Assembly (NCBI GenBank): GCA_963703335.1
Contig: OY969812.1
Location: 2,899,557 to 2,963,556 of the forward strand
DNA: 64,000 bases
Origin: VRUE01 sp963703335
GTDB taxonomy: Bacteria > Actinomycetota > Thermoleophilia > Solirubrobacterales > 70-9
Reading direction: 5' to 3'
Part shown: piece after piece, positions 8,171 to 23,100 of the stretch
Numbering within the stretch: the first letter of the stretch is position 1
Layout: each line of letters starts with the position of its first letter
Made by a program: the position numbers and the translations under genes
Notes under the pieces: model-generated
Seen by the model: only the letters and a program-made list of their open reading frames with translations
Databases searched by the model: none
What the model was told of the DNA's origin: nothing

Positions 8171-11100
8171 TTGAGGGTTGCCCGGTCTTCCGCGCGCCGG
8201 GCGTGGGATTGCGTCAAAAAAACACCCCCCGACGGTGCGTTGCTCTCACAGGTGGCCTACCCACGGATTTTCGCGTGCCTTTTCTCCCTGTCGCTTCTCT
8301 GCGGCCTACAGCTGGTGCTCTCGGACGGCGCTCTGGCGGGCCCCTGCGACCCCCCGAACAACGAGATCGTCTGCGAGAACTCGAAAACCGGCAATCCTCC
8401 GTCCGAATGGGACGTCGAAGGCTCGGGCGATTCCAGCATCCAGGGCTTTGCGACGAACATCAGCGTCGACCAGGGCGGAACGGCCAGCTTCAAGATCGAC
8501 ACCGACTCCGACAAATACCGCCTCGACATCTACCGGATGGGCTACTACGGCGGCAACGGAGCGCGCAAGGTCGCGACCGTCAAACCGTCGGCGAGCCTGC
8601 CACAGGCCCAGTCCGCCTGTAAAACCGAAGCCTCGACGGGGCTGATCGACTGCGGCAACTGGGCCGTCTCCGCCTCCTGGCCGGTGCCGGTGAGCGCGGT
8701 CTCGGGCATCTACTTCGCGAAGCTGGTCCGCGAAGACAAAGCGTCGAACGGCAGCCACATCGTCTTCATTGTCCGCGATGACGACGGCAAATCGGACCTG
8801 CTCTTCCAAACCTCGGACACCACCTGGGAGGCCTACAACGCCTACGGCGGTAACAGCCTCTACCAGGGGGGTCCCGCGACCAACCCGAACCGCGCGTACA
8901 AGGTCAGCTACAACCGTCCGCTCGTCACCCGCGGGCCGATCGCCGAAGACAGCCCCTTCAACGCGGAGTACCCGATGGTCCGGTGGCTGGAGCGCAACGG
9001 CTACGACGTCAGTTATTTCACCGGGGTGGACGCGGACCGCAGCGGTGGCGAGATGCTCGAGCACAAGGCCTACCTCTCGGTCGGGCACGACGAGTACTGG
9101 TCGGGGCAGCAGCGGGCGAACGTCGAAGCCGCCCGGGACGCCGGCGTCGACCTCGCCTTCTTCAGCGGCAACGAGGTCTTCTGGAAGACCCGCTGGGAAA
9201 ACAGCATCGACGGCTCGGGCACCGATCACCGCACTCTCGTCTGTTACAAGGAGACCCACGCCAACGCGAGGATCGATCCGAAACCGGGCGTCTGGACGGG
9301 GACCTGGCGCGATCCGCGCTTCGCTGGCGAAACCGACGGGGGGCACCCGGAGAACGCGCTCACCGGCACGATCTTCGCGGTCAACTCTGGCACGTCGGCG
9401 ATCGATGTCTCCGGTGAAGAAGGACAGCTGCGCCTCTGGCGCAACACCGACATCACTTCGCTGGAGCCCGAGCAGACGACGACGCTCGGCGAAAAAACGC
9501 TTGGCTATGAGTGGGACGAGGAGCTCGACAACGGCTTGCGCCCAGCCGGCCTGGTCGATCTCTCCTCGACGACAGTCAACGTCTCCCAGAGGCTGCTCGA
9601 CTACGGGTCGAGCTACGGCCCCGGAGCCGTCACCCATCACCTGACTCTCTACCGGGCGCCGAGCGGAGCTCTGGTGTTCGGTGCCGGGACGGTGCAGTGG
9701 TCCTGGGGCCTGGACGGCGAGCATGATCGCGGCAACACGACGCCGGACTCGCGCATGCAGCAGGCGACCGTCAACCTGTTTGCCGACATGGGCGTGCAGC
9801 CGCAGACGCTGCAGGGGGCCCTGACCGCCGCGAGCGAAAGCAAAGACACGACGCCGCCGAAAACGACGATCGGCTCGCCGCTCGACGGCGCCAAAGTCGA
9901 GAGCGGGGAAAAACTGACGATCAGCGGCACCTCGACCGACGCGGTGGGAGAGGTCGACGGCGGCGAGGTGGGTGGCGTTGAGGTCTCCACCGACGGTGGC
10001 GAAACTTGGCACCCGGCAGAAGGTCGCGAAGCATGGACTTACTCCTGGACCCCGGGCGCCACCGGCGACGTAACGATCATGGCTCGCGCCGCCGACGACA
10101 GCGGCAACCTCGAGAGCCCGGGCGACTCGATCGACGTCGATGTGGTCACCGCGACCTGCCCGTGCTCGATCTGGGACAACTCCTTCAGCGCGCCCGAAGA
10201 CTCGGACGCGGTCGCGGTCGAACTCGGGGTCAAGTTCCGCTCCGACGTCGCCGGCCTGATCACCGGCATCCGCTTCTACAAGCCGCCCGGCGACACCGGT
10301 ACTCACGTCGGCCACCTCTGGACCAAAGCCGGCGTCTCGCTCGCCGAAGTGACGTTCGCCGAAGAGAGCGCCTCGGGATGGCAGACAGCCAGCTTCGCCA
10401 AACCGGTCTCGATCGACGCCAACACGACCTACGTCGCCTCCTACTACGCGCCGAAAGGCCACTACCCGAGCCTCTCCGGTTACTTCTCGCTGGTCGGCGT
10501 CGATGCGGATCCACTGCACGCGCTGGCCAACGGCATCGATGGGCCCAACGGCCTCTTCAAGTACGGGCCTGCCGGATCGCTCTTCCAGTCGGGGGGGCCG
10601 AACTCCTTCCAGGCGACCAACTACCTGGTCGATGTCGTCTTCGAAGAACAGACCGGGCCCGACCTGACGCCGCCGACGATCATCGCGCGCGCCCCGACCA
10701 GCGGGGCCTTGGGTGTGAGCACCAACGCCTCGGTCACGGCAACGTTCGACGAGGCGATGGACGCCGCGACCTTCACGACCGGCACCGTGCAGCTGAAGAA
10801 TCCCTCCAACGCGATCGTGTCGGCGACGGTCAGCTACAGCTCGGCCTCCCGGACCGTGACGCTCGATCCAAGCGCGAGCCTGCAGTACTCCACCGCTTAC
10901 AAAGCCACCGTCAAGGGAGGCTCGGGCGGCGTCAAGGACCTCGCCGGCAACGCTCTCGCGGCTGACTCGAGTTGGACCTTTACGACCGGCGCCGCGCCGC
11001 CACCGCCGCCTGACGACGGACCGGGCGGGCCGATCCTGGTGATCTCCAATAGCGGCAACAAGTTCAGCCGCTACTACGCGGAAATACTGCGCAGCGAAGG

Positions 11101-14100
11101 CCTCAACGAGTTCCTGACCAAGGACATCTCCACGGTGACGCCGGCCGTGCTCGGTTCCTACGACGTCGCCATCCTCGGCGACGGCGCGATCTCGGCGAGC
11201 CAGGCGTCGATGCTGGAAGCGTGGGTTACGGGGGGCGGGAACCTGATCGCGATGCGCCCCGACGCACAGCTGGCCGGACTGCTCGGCCTGAGCAGCGCCG
11301 GCAGCACGCTCTCCAACGCTTACATGAAAGTCAACACCGCGACCGGGCCCGGCAGCGGAATCGTCAACCAGACGATCCAGTTTCACGGCGCCGCCGATCG
11401 ATACACGGCCCCCAGCGCGGAAACGATCGCGACGCTCTACTTCGACGCCGCCACGGCGACCACAAACCCGGCGGTGACGCTGCGCAGCGTGGGCTCCAAC
11501 GGCGGCCAGGCGGCCGCATTCAGCTACGACCTGGCCAAGTCAATCGTCTATACGCGACAGGGCAATCCCGCCTGGGCGGGCGACGAGCGAGACGGCAGCG
11601 CGCCGATCCGTTCCGACGATCTCTTCTTCGGCGCCAAGGCCGGCGATGTCCAGTCTGACTGGGTTGACCTCAACAAGGTCGCGATCCCGCAGGCCGACGA
11701 GCAGCAGCGCCTGCTGACGAACCTGATCGAGCGCATGAACCGCGACCGCCGCCCGCTGCCGAGATTCTGGTTCCTTCCCCGCGACGAGAAGGCCGCGGTG
11801 GTGATGACCGGCGACGACCACGGGCACGGCGGCACGGTTGGGCGCTTCAACCAGTACCAGGAAGACAGCCCTCCCGGCTGCTCCGTTGAACTGTGGGAAT
11901 GCGTCAGGTCAACCTCCTACATCTATCCGGAGACGCCGATGACCGATGCCCAAGCGAACGCGTTTGTGGCAGCGGGCTTCGAGATCGGCGTTCACGTCAC
12001 CACGAACTGCTTCAACTGGGCCAGTCAGGCGGCCCTCGAAACCATCTTCTCGACTCAGATCGCGAACCTGGCATCGACCTTCCCGAGCCTGCCGGCGCCG
12101 ACTACCAACAGGACGCACTGCATCGTCTGGAGCGATTGGGCGTCGCAGCCGAAGGTCGAGGAAAAAAACGGGATTCGCCTCGACACCACCTATTACTACT
12201 GGCCGGAAGGCTGGGTGAAAAACCGCCCCGGTCTCTTCACGGGTTCTGGGATGCCGATGCGGTTCGCCGACACCGACGGTTCGCTGATCGACGTCTACCA
12301 GGCAGCGACCCAGATGACCGACGAGTCGGGTCAGACCTATCCCTTTACGGTCAACACTCTGCTCGACAACGCGCTCGGAGCGGCGGGCTACTACGGCGTC
12401 TTCACCGCGAACATCCACACCGACAACGCCCAGATGGCGCAGTCGACGGCGATCGTCAACTCGGCGAAAGAACGCGACGTGCCGATCGTCTCGGCCCGCC
12501 AAATGCTGACCTGGCTGGACGGACGTAACTCCTCCTCGTTCGGCGGGCTCAATTGGACGGGAAGCAAACTCACTTTTTCGATCAACCCCGGCGTGGGCGC
12601 GACCGGCCTGCGGGCGATGCTGCCGCTCGACTCGGCCGCCGGGCAGCTGGTCAGCTTGGCGCGCGGCACCACCCCTGTCAGCACGACCACGCGGACGATC
12701 AAGGGCATCGAATACGCCTTCTTCGACGCGACCGCTGGTAGTTACACGGCGACCTACGGAGCCGAACCCACCGCCGTCTCGCCGCCGTCTCCGGCCAACC
12801 AGAACTCACCAAAAGTCTCGGGCACCGCGCCCGCCGGCTCGACGGTACGGATCTACACGACCTCCGATTGCTCGGGTGCACCGATCGCGACCGTGACAGC
12901 GGCTCAGTTCGCCGCGGGTGCGACGGTCTCCGTCGCCGATAACACGACCACGCAGTTCCGTGTCACGGCCACTCCCGCTGGGGGCAGCGCCTCGCCGTGC
13001 TCGGCGCCGATCGCCTACGTCGAGGACTCGGCGGCGCCGCAGAGTCAGGTCAACTCCGGTCCGGCCACGTCGACGGCCAGCCCGATCGCCGAATTCAATT
13101 TCTCCGGCGACGACGGCTCCGGCTCCGGGATCGCCTCCTTCCAGTGCCGCAGGGACTCGAGCCTCGAAGCGAGCTGGTCCACCTGCGTCTCGCCGGTGAA
13201 ATACGAAGGTCTCGGCGAGGGAGCGCACAGCTTCGAACTGCGCGCGATCGACAAAGCTGGCAACGCCGACGCTTCACCGGCCGTCTACAACTGGACGATC
13301 GACACGACCGTGCCCGTCGTGACCATCGATTCGCTGTCCAAACCCGTCCTTGGCGCCAGCCAGACGACCGAAGTCACCTGGCACGCGAACGAGAACGGCG
13401 CCTTCGAGTTGAGAGTGGGGGGTACCAATTGCACCACCGGCACTGTCGCGGACTCGGGTAGTTACACCACCCAGCCCGCGCAACGCGTCTCGACGGTTTC
13501 CTCGGCACTGCTCAGTGAGGGAGCCAACACCCTGCGCCTCTGCCTGACCGATGCCGCCGCCAACCGGGGCTCGACCACCTCATCGGTGGCCAAGGACACG
13601 ATCGCTCCGACCACCACGATCGACACCAACCCACCTGCGCTGAGCGCCAGCGCAGCCGCCAACTTCACTTTCTCCGGTGGCGATGGCGCGGGCTCCGGCA
13701 TCGCCTCCTTTGAATGCCGCATAGACGGAGGCGCCTGGGCAGCTTGCACTTCGCCGAAGAGCTACGCCTCATTGCCTGACGGCGCTCATACCTTCGAAGT
13801 CAAAGCGATCGACAAAGGCGGCAACGCGGACGCCACCCCGGCGATCTTCAACTGGAGCATCGACACGACCGCCCCGGCCACGACGATCGACTCCAATCCG
13901 CCGACGCTGACCGCTTCCACCAGCGCCAACTTCACCTTCTCGGGCACCGACGGCGCGGGCTCCGGCGTGGCTTCCTTCGAATGCCGCCGCGATGGCGGTA
14001 CCTGGGCCAGCTGCACTTCACCCCAGAGCTATTCGGGCCTGGGCGATGGCGCCCACACCTTCGAAGTCAAAGCGATTGACAAAGCCGGCAACGGTGACGC

Positions 14101-17100
14101 GACACCCGCGACCTTCGGCTGGAACATTGACACCACCGCACCGAGCACCACGATCGACTCCAATCCGCCGGCGCTAAGTGCAAACTCGGGCGCCAACTTC
14201 ACCTTCTCGGGCAACGACGGATCGGGCTCAGGAGTGGCTTCCTTTGAATGCCGCAGGGACGGTGGTGCTTGGGCAACTTGCACGTCGCCACAGAGCTATA
14301 CCTCGCTCCTCGAGGGAGCCCACACCTTTGAAGTCAAAGCGATCGATAAAGGAGGCAACGCCGATGCCACCCCCGCGACGTTCACGTGGAACGTCGATAC
14401 AACTGCGCCAACCACCACGATCGACACCAGCCCGCCTGTGCTCAGCGCCGGCGCTGCAGCCACCTTCACCTTCTCCGGCGGGGATGGATTGGGTTCTGGC
14501 ATCGCTTCCTACGAATGTCGCCGCGACGGGGGGGACTGGTCCACCTGCGCTTCGCCCAAGGCATACGCCTCGCTCCTCGACGGAGCTCACAGCTTCGAAG
14601 TCAAAGCAATCGATGGGGTGGGCAATTCCGATGCCACCCCGGCGATCTTCAACTGGACCATCGACACCACCTCACCCACCACCACCGTTGATACCAATCC
14701 GCCGGCCCTCAGTCCCAGCACGGCGGCCAACTTCACCTTCTCGGGCACCGACGGCGCGGGCTCCGGCGTGGCTTCCTTCGAATGCCGCCGCGACGGCGGC
14801 GCCTGGGCGGCCTGCACATCACCGAAGAACTACACGGCCTTGGGTGATGGCACCCACACCTTCGAAGTCAAAGCGATCGACAAAGCCGGCAACAGTGACG
14901 CCACCCCGGCGACCTTCAACTGGAGCATCGATACAACTGCACCGACTACCACGATCGACACCAGCCCACCTGCGCTGAGCGCCAGCGCAGCCGCAAATTT
15001 CACTTTTTCCGGTACCGACGGCGCAGGCTCGGGACTGGCTTCCTTCGAATGTCGCCGCGACGGCGGTGCCTGGGCGGCCTGCACCTCGCCGCAGACCTAT
15101 TCAGCTTTGACGGATGGTGCTCACAGCTTCGAAGTCAAAGCGATCGACAAAGCCGGTAACAGCGACCCCACCGCCGCGACCTTCAACTGGTCGATCGACA
15201 CCACCGCGCCGACCACCACGATTGATTCCAACCCGCCAGCGCTCAGCGCCAGCGCCGCTGCCAACTTCACCTTCTCAGGCAGCGACACCGGTGGCTCGGG
15301 AGTGACCTCCTTCGAATGTCGCACGGACGGAGGCGCCTGGGCGACCTGCACGTCGCCGAAGAACTACGCCGGCCTAGGCGACGGTGCCCATACCTTCGAA
15401 GTCAAAGCCATCGACAAAGCGGGCAACGGTGACGCGACGCCCGCGACCTTCAACTGGAACGTCGATACAACTGCGCCAACCACGACGATCGACACCAACC
15501 CGCCAGTCCTCAGTCCCAGCACGGCGGCCAACTTCACCTTCTCGGGCAACGACGGATCGGGCTCCGGGGTCGCCTCCTTCGAATGTCGTAGAGACGGAGG
15601 AGCCTGGTTGGTCTGCAGCTCGCCACAGAGCTATGCGTCGCTTGCCGACGGCGCTCACAGCTTCGAAGTCAAAGCGATCGACAAAGCCGGCAACGCTGAC
15701 GCGACGCCCGCGACCTTCAGCTGGAACATCGATACGACGGCCCCGACCACCACGATTGACACCAACCCGCCGGCGCTTAGCGCTTCCTCGGTAGCTGACT
15801 TCACCTTCTCGGGCACCGACGGCGCGGGCTCCGGCGTGGCTTCCTTCGAATGCCGCCGCGACGGCGGCGCCTGGGCGGCCTGCACATCACCGAAGAACTA
15901 CACGGCCTTGGGTGATGGCCCCCACGCCTTCGACGTCAAAGCGATCGACAAAGCCGGCAACAGCGACGCGACGCCCGCGACCTTCACGTGGAACGTCGAT
16001 GCCACCGCCCCCAACACGAGCATCGACGGCAACCCCGCCAGCCCGATCAACTCCCCCCTTGCCACCTTCGTCTTCAGCGCCACCGACGCCAGCGGCTCTG
16101 GCATCGCCTCCTACCAGTGCCGCATCGACTCAGCGCAGGCGATCGACTGGGCCCCCTGCACCACCCCCAAGACCTACACCGGCCTCTCCGACGGCTCTCA
16201 CAAATTCGAAGTGCGGGCGATCGACCAGGCCGCCAACACCGATGCCACTCCTGCCAGCTTCAGCTGGGTGATCGATACCACGGCGCCAACCACCACGATC
16301 GATTCCAATCCACCGGCCCTCAGCCCCAGCGCAGCCGCCAACTTCACCTTCTCGGGTGGCGATGGAACCGGGACGGGCCTCGCCTCCTTTGAATGCCGCC
16401 GCGACGGGGGGGCCTGGGCAAGCTGCACCTCACCTCAGAGCTATTCGGGCCTCGCTGACGGCGTCCATAGCTTCGAAGTCAAAGCAATCGACAAAGCCGG
16501 TAATGCCGACGCCACTCCCGCCAGCTTCAGCTGGACGGTAGACACCGCCGCACCCAACACCACGATCGATTCCAATCCACCAGCCCTGAGCCCCTCCGCC
16601 AACGCCAACTTCACCTTCTCGGGCTCAGACGGAACCGGTTCCGGCGTGACTTCCTTCGAATGCCGCCGTGACGGTGGGGCGTGGGGGAGCTGCGCCTCGC
16701 CGCGCAACTACGCCGGCCTAGGTGACGGCGCCCACAGCTTCGAAGTCAAAGCGATCGACAAAGCGGGCAACAGTGACGCGACGCCCGCGACCTTCAACTG
16801 GTCGATCGACACCACCGCCCCCAACACGAGCATCGACTCCAACCCACCAGCACTGAGCGCAAGCGCTGCCGCCAACTTCACCTTCTCGGGCTCAGACGGC
16901 GCCGGTTCAGGCCTTGCTGCCTTCGAATGTCGCACCGACGCAGGCGCTTGGGCAACTTGCACCTCGCCCAAGAACTACGCCGGCCTGGGCGACGGTGCCC
17001 ATAGCTTCGAAGTCAAAGCGATCGACAAAGCCGGTAACAGCGACGCCACTCCCGCCAGCTTCAACTGGGTGATCGACACCACCGCACCGACCACCACGAT

Positions 17101-20100
17101 TGACACGCACCCGCCGGCCCTGAGCCCCTCCGCCAACGCCAACTTCACCTTCTCGGGCACCGACGGCACCGGCTCTGGCCTCAGCTCCTTTGAATGCCGC
17201 CGCGATGGGGGGGCCTGGGCGGCTTGCCTCTCACCCAAGAACTATGCCTCCCTCGCCGACGGCCCCCACGGCTTCGAAGTCAAAGCGATCGACACCGCCG
17301 GCAACGCCGACCCGACTCCCGCCACTTTCAACTGGGACATCGACACCACCGCACCGGTAGTGACGATTGACTCCGGGCCCTCCGGTCTGACCAACGACTC
17401 AACCCCGACCTTCACCTTCCACTCCGGCGAGCCAGGCTCTGCCTTTGAGTGCTCGATCGACACCGGCACCCCCAACTACGGACCCTGCTCTGGCGCTGGC
17501 ACCCACACACCAGCCTCACCGCTAGCCGACGGCCCCTACACCCTCCGGGTGCGCGCCACCGATGCCGCCGCCAACCAGGGCACGGCAACCCAGACCTTCA
17601 ACGTCGACACCGCTGCCCCAGGGGCCCCGCAGCTGAGCGCGACGCTCCCCGCCTCACCGGCCAATGAGAACAACCCGAAAGTCCTCGGCACAGCTACCGC
17701 GGGCTCGACCGTGCGCATCTATGCCACTGCTGATTGCTCGGGCTCCCCGCTTGCCAGCGCCTCAGCGGCCCAGCTCGCCGAGGGCATCGCCGTCTCGGTG
17801 CCCGATGACTCACAGACCAAACTCCGCGCCACCGCCACCTCCACGGTTGGCAACCCCTCTGCCTGCTCTGAGTCGCTCACCTACCTCGAGGACTCAACCG
17901 CCCCCAACACGAGCATCGACGGCAACCCCGCCAGCCCGATCAACTCGCCCCTTGCCACCTTCGTCTTCAGTGCCACCGACGCCAGCGGCTCTGGCATCGC
18001 CTCCTACCAGTGCCGCATCGACTCAGCGCAGGCGATCGACTGGGCCCCCTGCACCACCCCCAAGACCTACACCGGCCTCTCCGACGGCTCTCACAAATTC
18101 GAAGTGCGGGCAATCGACCAGGCCGCCAACATCGATGCCACCCCCGCCAGCTTCAGCTGGGTGATCGATACGACGGCGCCAGCCACCACGATCGATTCCA
18201 ATCCACCGGCCCTCAGCCCCAGCGCAGCCGCCAACTTCACCTTCTCGGGTGGCGATGGAACCGGGACGGGCCTCGCCTCCTTTGAATGCCGCCGCGACGG
18301 GGGGGCCTGGGCAAGCTGCACCTCACCTCAGAGCTATTCGGGCCTCGCTGACGGCGTCCATAGCTTCGAAGTCAAAGCAATCGACAAAGCCGGTAATGCC
18401 GACGCCACTCCCGCCAGCTTCAGCTGGACGGTAGACACCGCCGCACCCAACACCACGATCGATTCCAATCCACCAGCCCTGAGCCCCTCCGCCAACGCCA
18501 ACTTCACCTTCTCGGGCTCAGACGGAACCGGTTCCGGCGTGACTTCCTTCGAATGCCGCCGTGACGGTGGGGCGTGGGGGAGCTGCGCCTCGCCGCGCAA
18601 CTACGCCGGCCTAGGTGACGGCGCCCACAGCTTCGAAGTCAAAGCGATCGACAAAGCGGGCAACAGTGACGCGACGCCCGCGACCTTCAACTGGTCGATC
18701 GACACCACCGCCCCCAACACGAGCATCGACTCCAACCCACCAGCACTGAGCGCAAGCGCTGCCGCCAACTTCACCTTCTCGGGCTCAGACGGCGCCGGTT
18801 CAGGCCTTGCTGCCTTCGAATGTCGCACCGACGCAGGCGCTTGGGCAACTTGCACCTCGCCCAAGAACTACGCCGGCCTGGGCGACGGTGCCCATAGCTT
18901 CGAAGTCAAAGCGATCGACAAAGCCGGTAACAGCGACGCCACTCCCGCCAGCTTCAACTGGGTGATCGACACCACCGCACCGACCACCACGATTGACACG
19001 CACCCGCCGGCCCTGAGCCCCTCCGCCAACGCCAACTTCACCTTCTCGGGCACCGACGGCACCGGCTCTGGCCTCAGCTCCTTTGAATGCCGCCGCGATG
19101 GGGGGGCCTGGGCGGCTTGCCTCTCACCCAAGAACTATGCCTCCCTCGCCGACGGCCCCCACGGCTTCGAAGTCAAAGCGATCGACACCGCCGGCAACGC
19201 CGACCCGACTCCCGCCACTTTCAACTGGGACATCGACACCACCGCACCGGTAGTGACGATTGACTCCGGGCCCTCCGGTCTGACCAACGACTCAACCCCG
19301 ACCTTCACCTTCCACTCCGGCGAGCCAGGCTCTGCCTTTGAGTGCTCGATCGACACCGGCACCCCCAACTACGGACCCTGCTCTGGCGCTGGCACCCACA
19401 CACCAGCCTCACCGCTAGCCGACGGCCCCTACACCCTCCGGGTGCGCGCCACCGATGCCGCCGCCAACCAGGGCACGGCAACCCAGACCTTCAACGTCGA
19501 CACCGCTGCCCCAGGGGCCCCGCAGCTGAGCGCGACGCTCCCCGCCTCACCGGCCAATGAGAACAACCCGAAAGTCCTCGGCACAGCTACCGCGGGCTCG
19601 ACCGTGCGCATCTATGCCACTGCTGATTGCTCGGGCTCCCCGCTTGCCAGCGCCTCAGCGGCCCAGCTCGCCGAGGGCATCGCCGTCTCGGTGCCCGATG
19701 ACTCACAGACCAAACTCCGCGCCACCGCCACCTCCACGGTTGGCAACCCCTCTGCCTGCTCTGAGTCGCTCACCTACCTCGAGGACTCAACCGCCCCCAA
19801 CACGAGCATCGACGGCAACCCCGCCAGCCCGATCAACTCCCCCCTTGCCACCTTCGTCTTCAGCGCCACCGACGCCAGCGGCTCTGGCATCGCCTCCTAC
19901 CAGTGCCGCATCGACTCAGCGCAGGCGATCGACTGGGCCCCCTGCACCACCCCCAAGACCTACACCGGCCTCTCCGACGGCTCTCACAAATTCGAAGTGC
20001 GGGCGATCGACCAGGCCGCCAACACCGATGCCACTCCTGCCAGCTTCAGCTGGGTGATCGATACCACGGCGCCAACCACCACGATCGATTCCAATCCACC

Positions 20101-23100
20101 GGCCCTCAGCCCCAGCGCAGCCGCCAACTTCACCTTCTCGGGTGGCGATGGAACCGGGACGGGCCTCGCCTCCTTTGAATGCCGCCGCGACGGGGGGGCC
20201 TGGGCAAGCTGCACCTCACCTCAGAGCTATTCGGGCCTCGCTGACGGCGTCCATAGCTTCGAAGTCAAAGCAATCGACAAAGCCGGTAATGCCGACGCCA
20301 CTCCCGCCAGCTTCAGCTGGACGGTAGACACCGCCGCACCCAACACCACGATCGATTCCAATCCACCAGCCCTGAGCCCCTCCGCCAACGCCAACTTCAC
20401 CTTCTCGGGCTCAGACGGAACCGGTTCCGGCGTGACTTCCTTCGAATGCCGCCGTGACGGTGGGGCGTGGGGGAGCTGCGCCTCGCCGCGCAACTACGCC
20501 GGCCTAGGTGACGGCGCCCACAGCTTCGAAGTCAAAGCGATCGACAAAGCGGGCAACAGTGACGCGACGCCCGCGACCTTCAACTGGAGCGTCGATACCA
20601 CCTCGCCGACCACCACGATTGATTCCAACCCACCTGCGCTCAGCGCCAGCGCCGCTGCCAACTTCACCTTCTCGGGCACCGACACCGGCGGCTCGGGAGT
20701 CGCTTCCTACCAGTGCCGCATCGACGGCGGCACCTGGGCGAGCTGCACCTCCCCCCGCAACTACACCGGCCTCGCCGACGGCACCCACACCTTCGAAGTC
20801 AAAGCCACAGACGCTGCCGCCAACACCGATGCCACCCCCGCCAGCTTCAACTGGGTGATCGATACGACGGCCCCGCAGACCCAGATCGACACCCACCCGG
20901 CCTCCCTCAGCGCCTCCTCGGTAGCTGACTTCACCTTCTCAGCAACCGACGGCGGCGGCTCGGGCATCGCCTCCTACCAGTGTCGTCGTGACTCCAGTCA
21001 GCCGTCGGATTGGCAGGCCTGCACCTCCCCCCGCAACTACACCGGCCTCGCCGACGGCCCCCACGGCTTCGAAGTCAAAGCGATCGACACCGCCGGCAAC
21101 GCCGACCCGACTCCCGCCACTTTCAACTGGGACATCGACACCACCGCACCGGTAGTGACGATTGACTCCGGGCCCTCCGGTCTGACCAACGACTCAACCC
21201 CGACCTTCACCTTCCACTCCGGCGAGCCAGGCTCTGCCTTTGAGTGCTCGATCGACACCGGCACCCCCAACTACGGACCCTGCTCTGGCGCTGGCACCCA
21301 CACACCAGCCTCACCGCTAGCCGACGGCCCCTACACCCTCCGGGTGCGCGCCACCGATGCCGCCGCCAACCAGGGCACGGCAACCCAGACCTTCAACGTC
21401 GACACCGCTGCCCCAGGGGCCCCGCAGCTGAGCGCGACGCTCCCCGCCTCACCGGCCAATGAGAACAACCCGAAAGTCCTCGGCACAGCTACCGCGGGCT
21501 CGACCGTGCGCATCTATGCCACTGCTGATTGCTCGGGCTCCCCGCTTGCCAGCGCCTCAGCGGCCCAGCTCGCCGAGGGCATCGCCGTCTCGGTGCCCGA
21601 TGACTCACAGACCAAACTCCGCGCCACCGCCACCTCCACGGTTGGCAACCCCTCTGCCTGCTCTGAGTCGCTCACCTACCTCGAGGACTCAACCGCCCCC
21701 AACACGAGCATCGACGGCAACCCCGCCAGCCCGATCAACTCGCCCCTTGCCACCTTCGTCTTCAGTGCCACCGACGCCAGCGGCTCTGGCATCGCCTCCT
21801 ACCAGTGCCGCATCGACTCAGCGCAGGCGATCGACTGGGCCCCCTGCACCACCCCCAAGACCTACACCGGCCTCTCCGACGGCTCTCACAAATTCGAAGT
21901 GCGGGCAATCGACCAGGCCGCCAACACCGATGCCACCCCTGCCAGCTTCAGCTGGGTGATCGATACGACGGCGCCGCAGACCCAGATCGATACCCACCCG
22001 GCCTCCCTCAGCGCCTCCTCGGCAGCTGAATTCACCTTCTCAGCAACCGACACCGGCGGCTCTGGCGTTTCCTCTTACCAGTGCCGCCGCGACTCCAATG
22101 AAGCAAGCGCCTGGGCGCCCTGCACCTCGCCGAAGACCTACGGCAGCCTCGCCGAGGGATCCCATGGCTTTGAAGTGCGGGCGATCGATGCGGCGGGCAA
22201 CGCGGATGCGACACCGGCGGTGTTTGGGTGGACGGTGGATACATCGGCACCGGCCGCTCCGCAGCTGACCAGCACCGTCCCCGCTTCACCGGCAAATGAC
22301 AATTCGCCCACGATCCTCGGCTCGGCCGCCGACGGTTCGACCGTTCACCTCTACGAAGGGGCGAGCTGCGCCGGACCCGCGATCCAAACGACGAGCGCCG
22401 CCGGGCTCGCCGCCGGCATCGCCGTCTCGGTTCCCGATGATTCCACGACGAGGTTCAGCGCCACTGCTACCTCTTCCGCGAGCAACACCTCGCCGTGCTC
22501 TGCCTCGCTCACCTATGTCGAGGATTCGAGCGCCCCTGCCACCCAGATCGATTCTGGACCGGCCAGCTCGAGTGTCGTTCCCACGGCCGAATTCACCTTC
22601 TCCGGCTCGGATTCAGGTGGGGCTGGCGTGGCCTCCTTCCAGTGCCGCATCGATTCGACCCTCGCTGGCGGCTGGAAACCGTGCGCGTCGCCGACGTCAT
22701 ATGGAGCGCTTGCCGACGGCGCCCACAAATTCGAAGTGCAGGCGATCGATCAAGCCGGCAACATCGACGGCTCGCCCGCCGTCTTCAACTGGAGCATCGA
22801 CGCCACGATCGCGATCACCCGCACGGACTCCCCTGATGGGAAAACGTCGCTCTCGATTCGTCTCCAGCAGATCAAATACAACGAGCGCAGTGGCAGGGCC
22901 CTGATGATCTTCCAAGTCTCCGGTCCCGGCAAGCTCTCCGCCAGCGTCCCGGGCTCGACGCTGCGGCAGTCCCGCAGGCGCCGAAGCACCACTGTGACCG
23001 CCAAACGGGCCGGATTGGTCAGGCTGCCGATCAGGCTCAGCGCCGCCGGCAGGCAACTCCTACTCGAAGGCCGCAGGGTCAGAGTACGAGTACTGATCAG

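Noticed and set aside
8306..11386. 1026-codon open frame on the minus strand inside the giant gene
   Set aside because: Antisense to clear domain homology (DMFase-like, DUF4082); low-complexity Arg/Gly/Ala/Val content typical of high-GC shadow frames.
13030..22810. Regular repeats, considered as CRISPR or non-coding satellite
   Set aside because: The repeats are translated in one continuous frame into Ig-like domains; unit length about 270-300 bp and no spacers.
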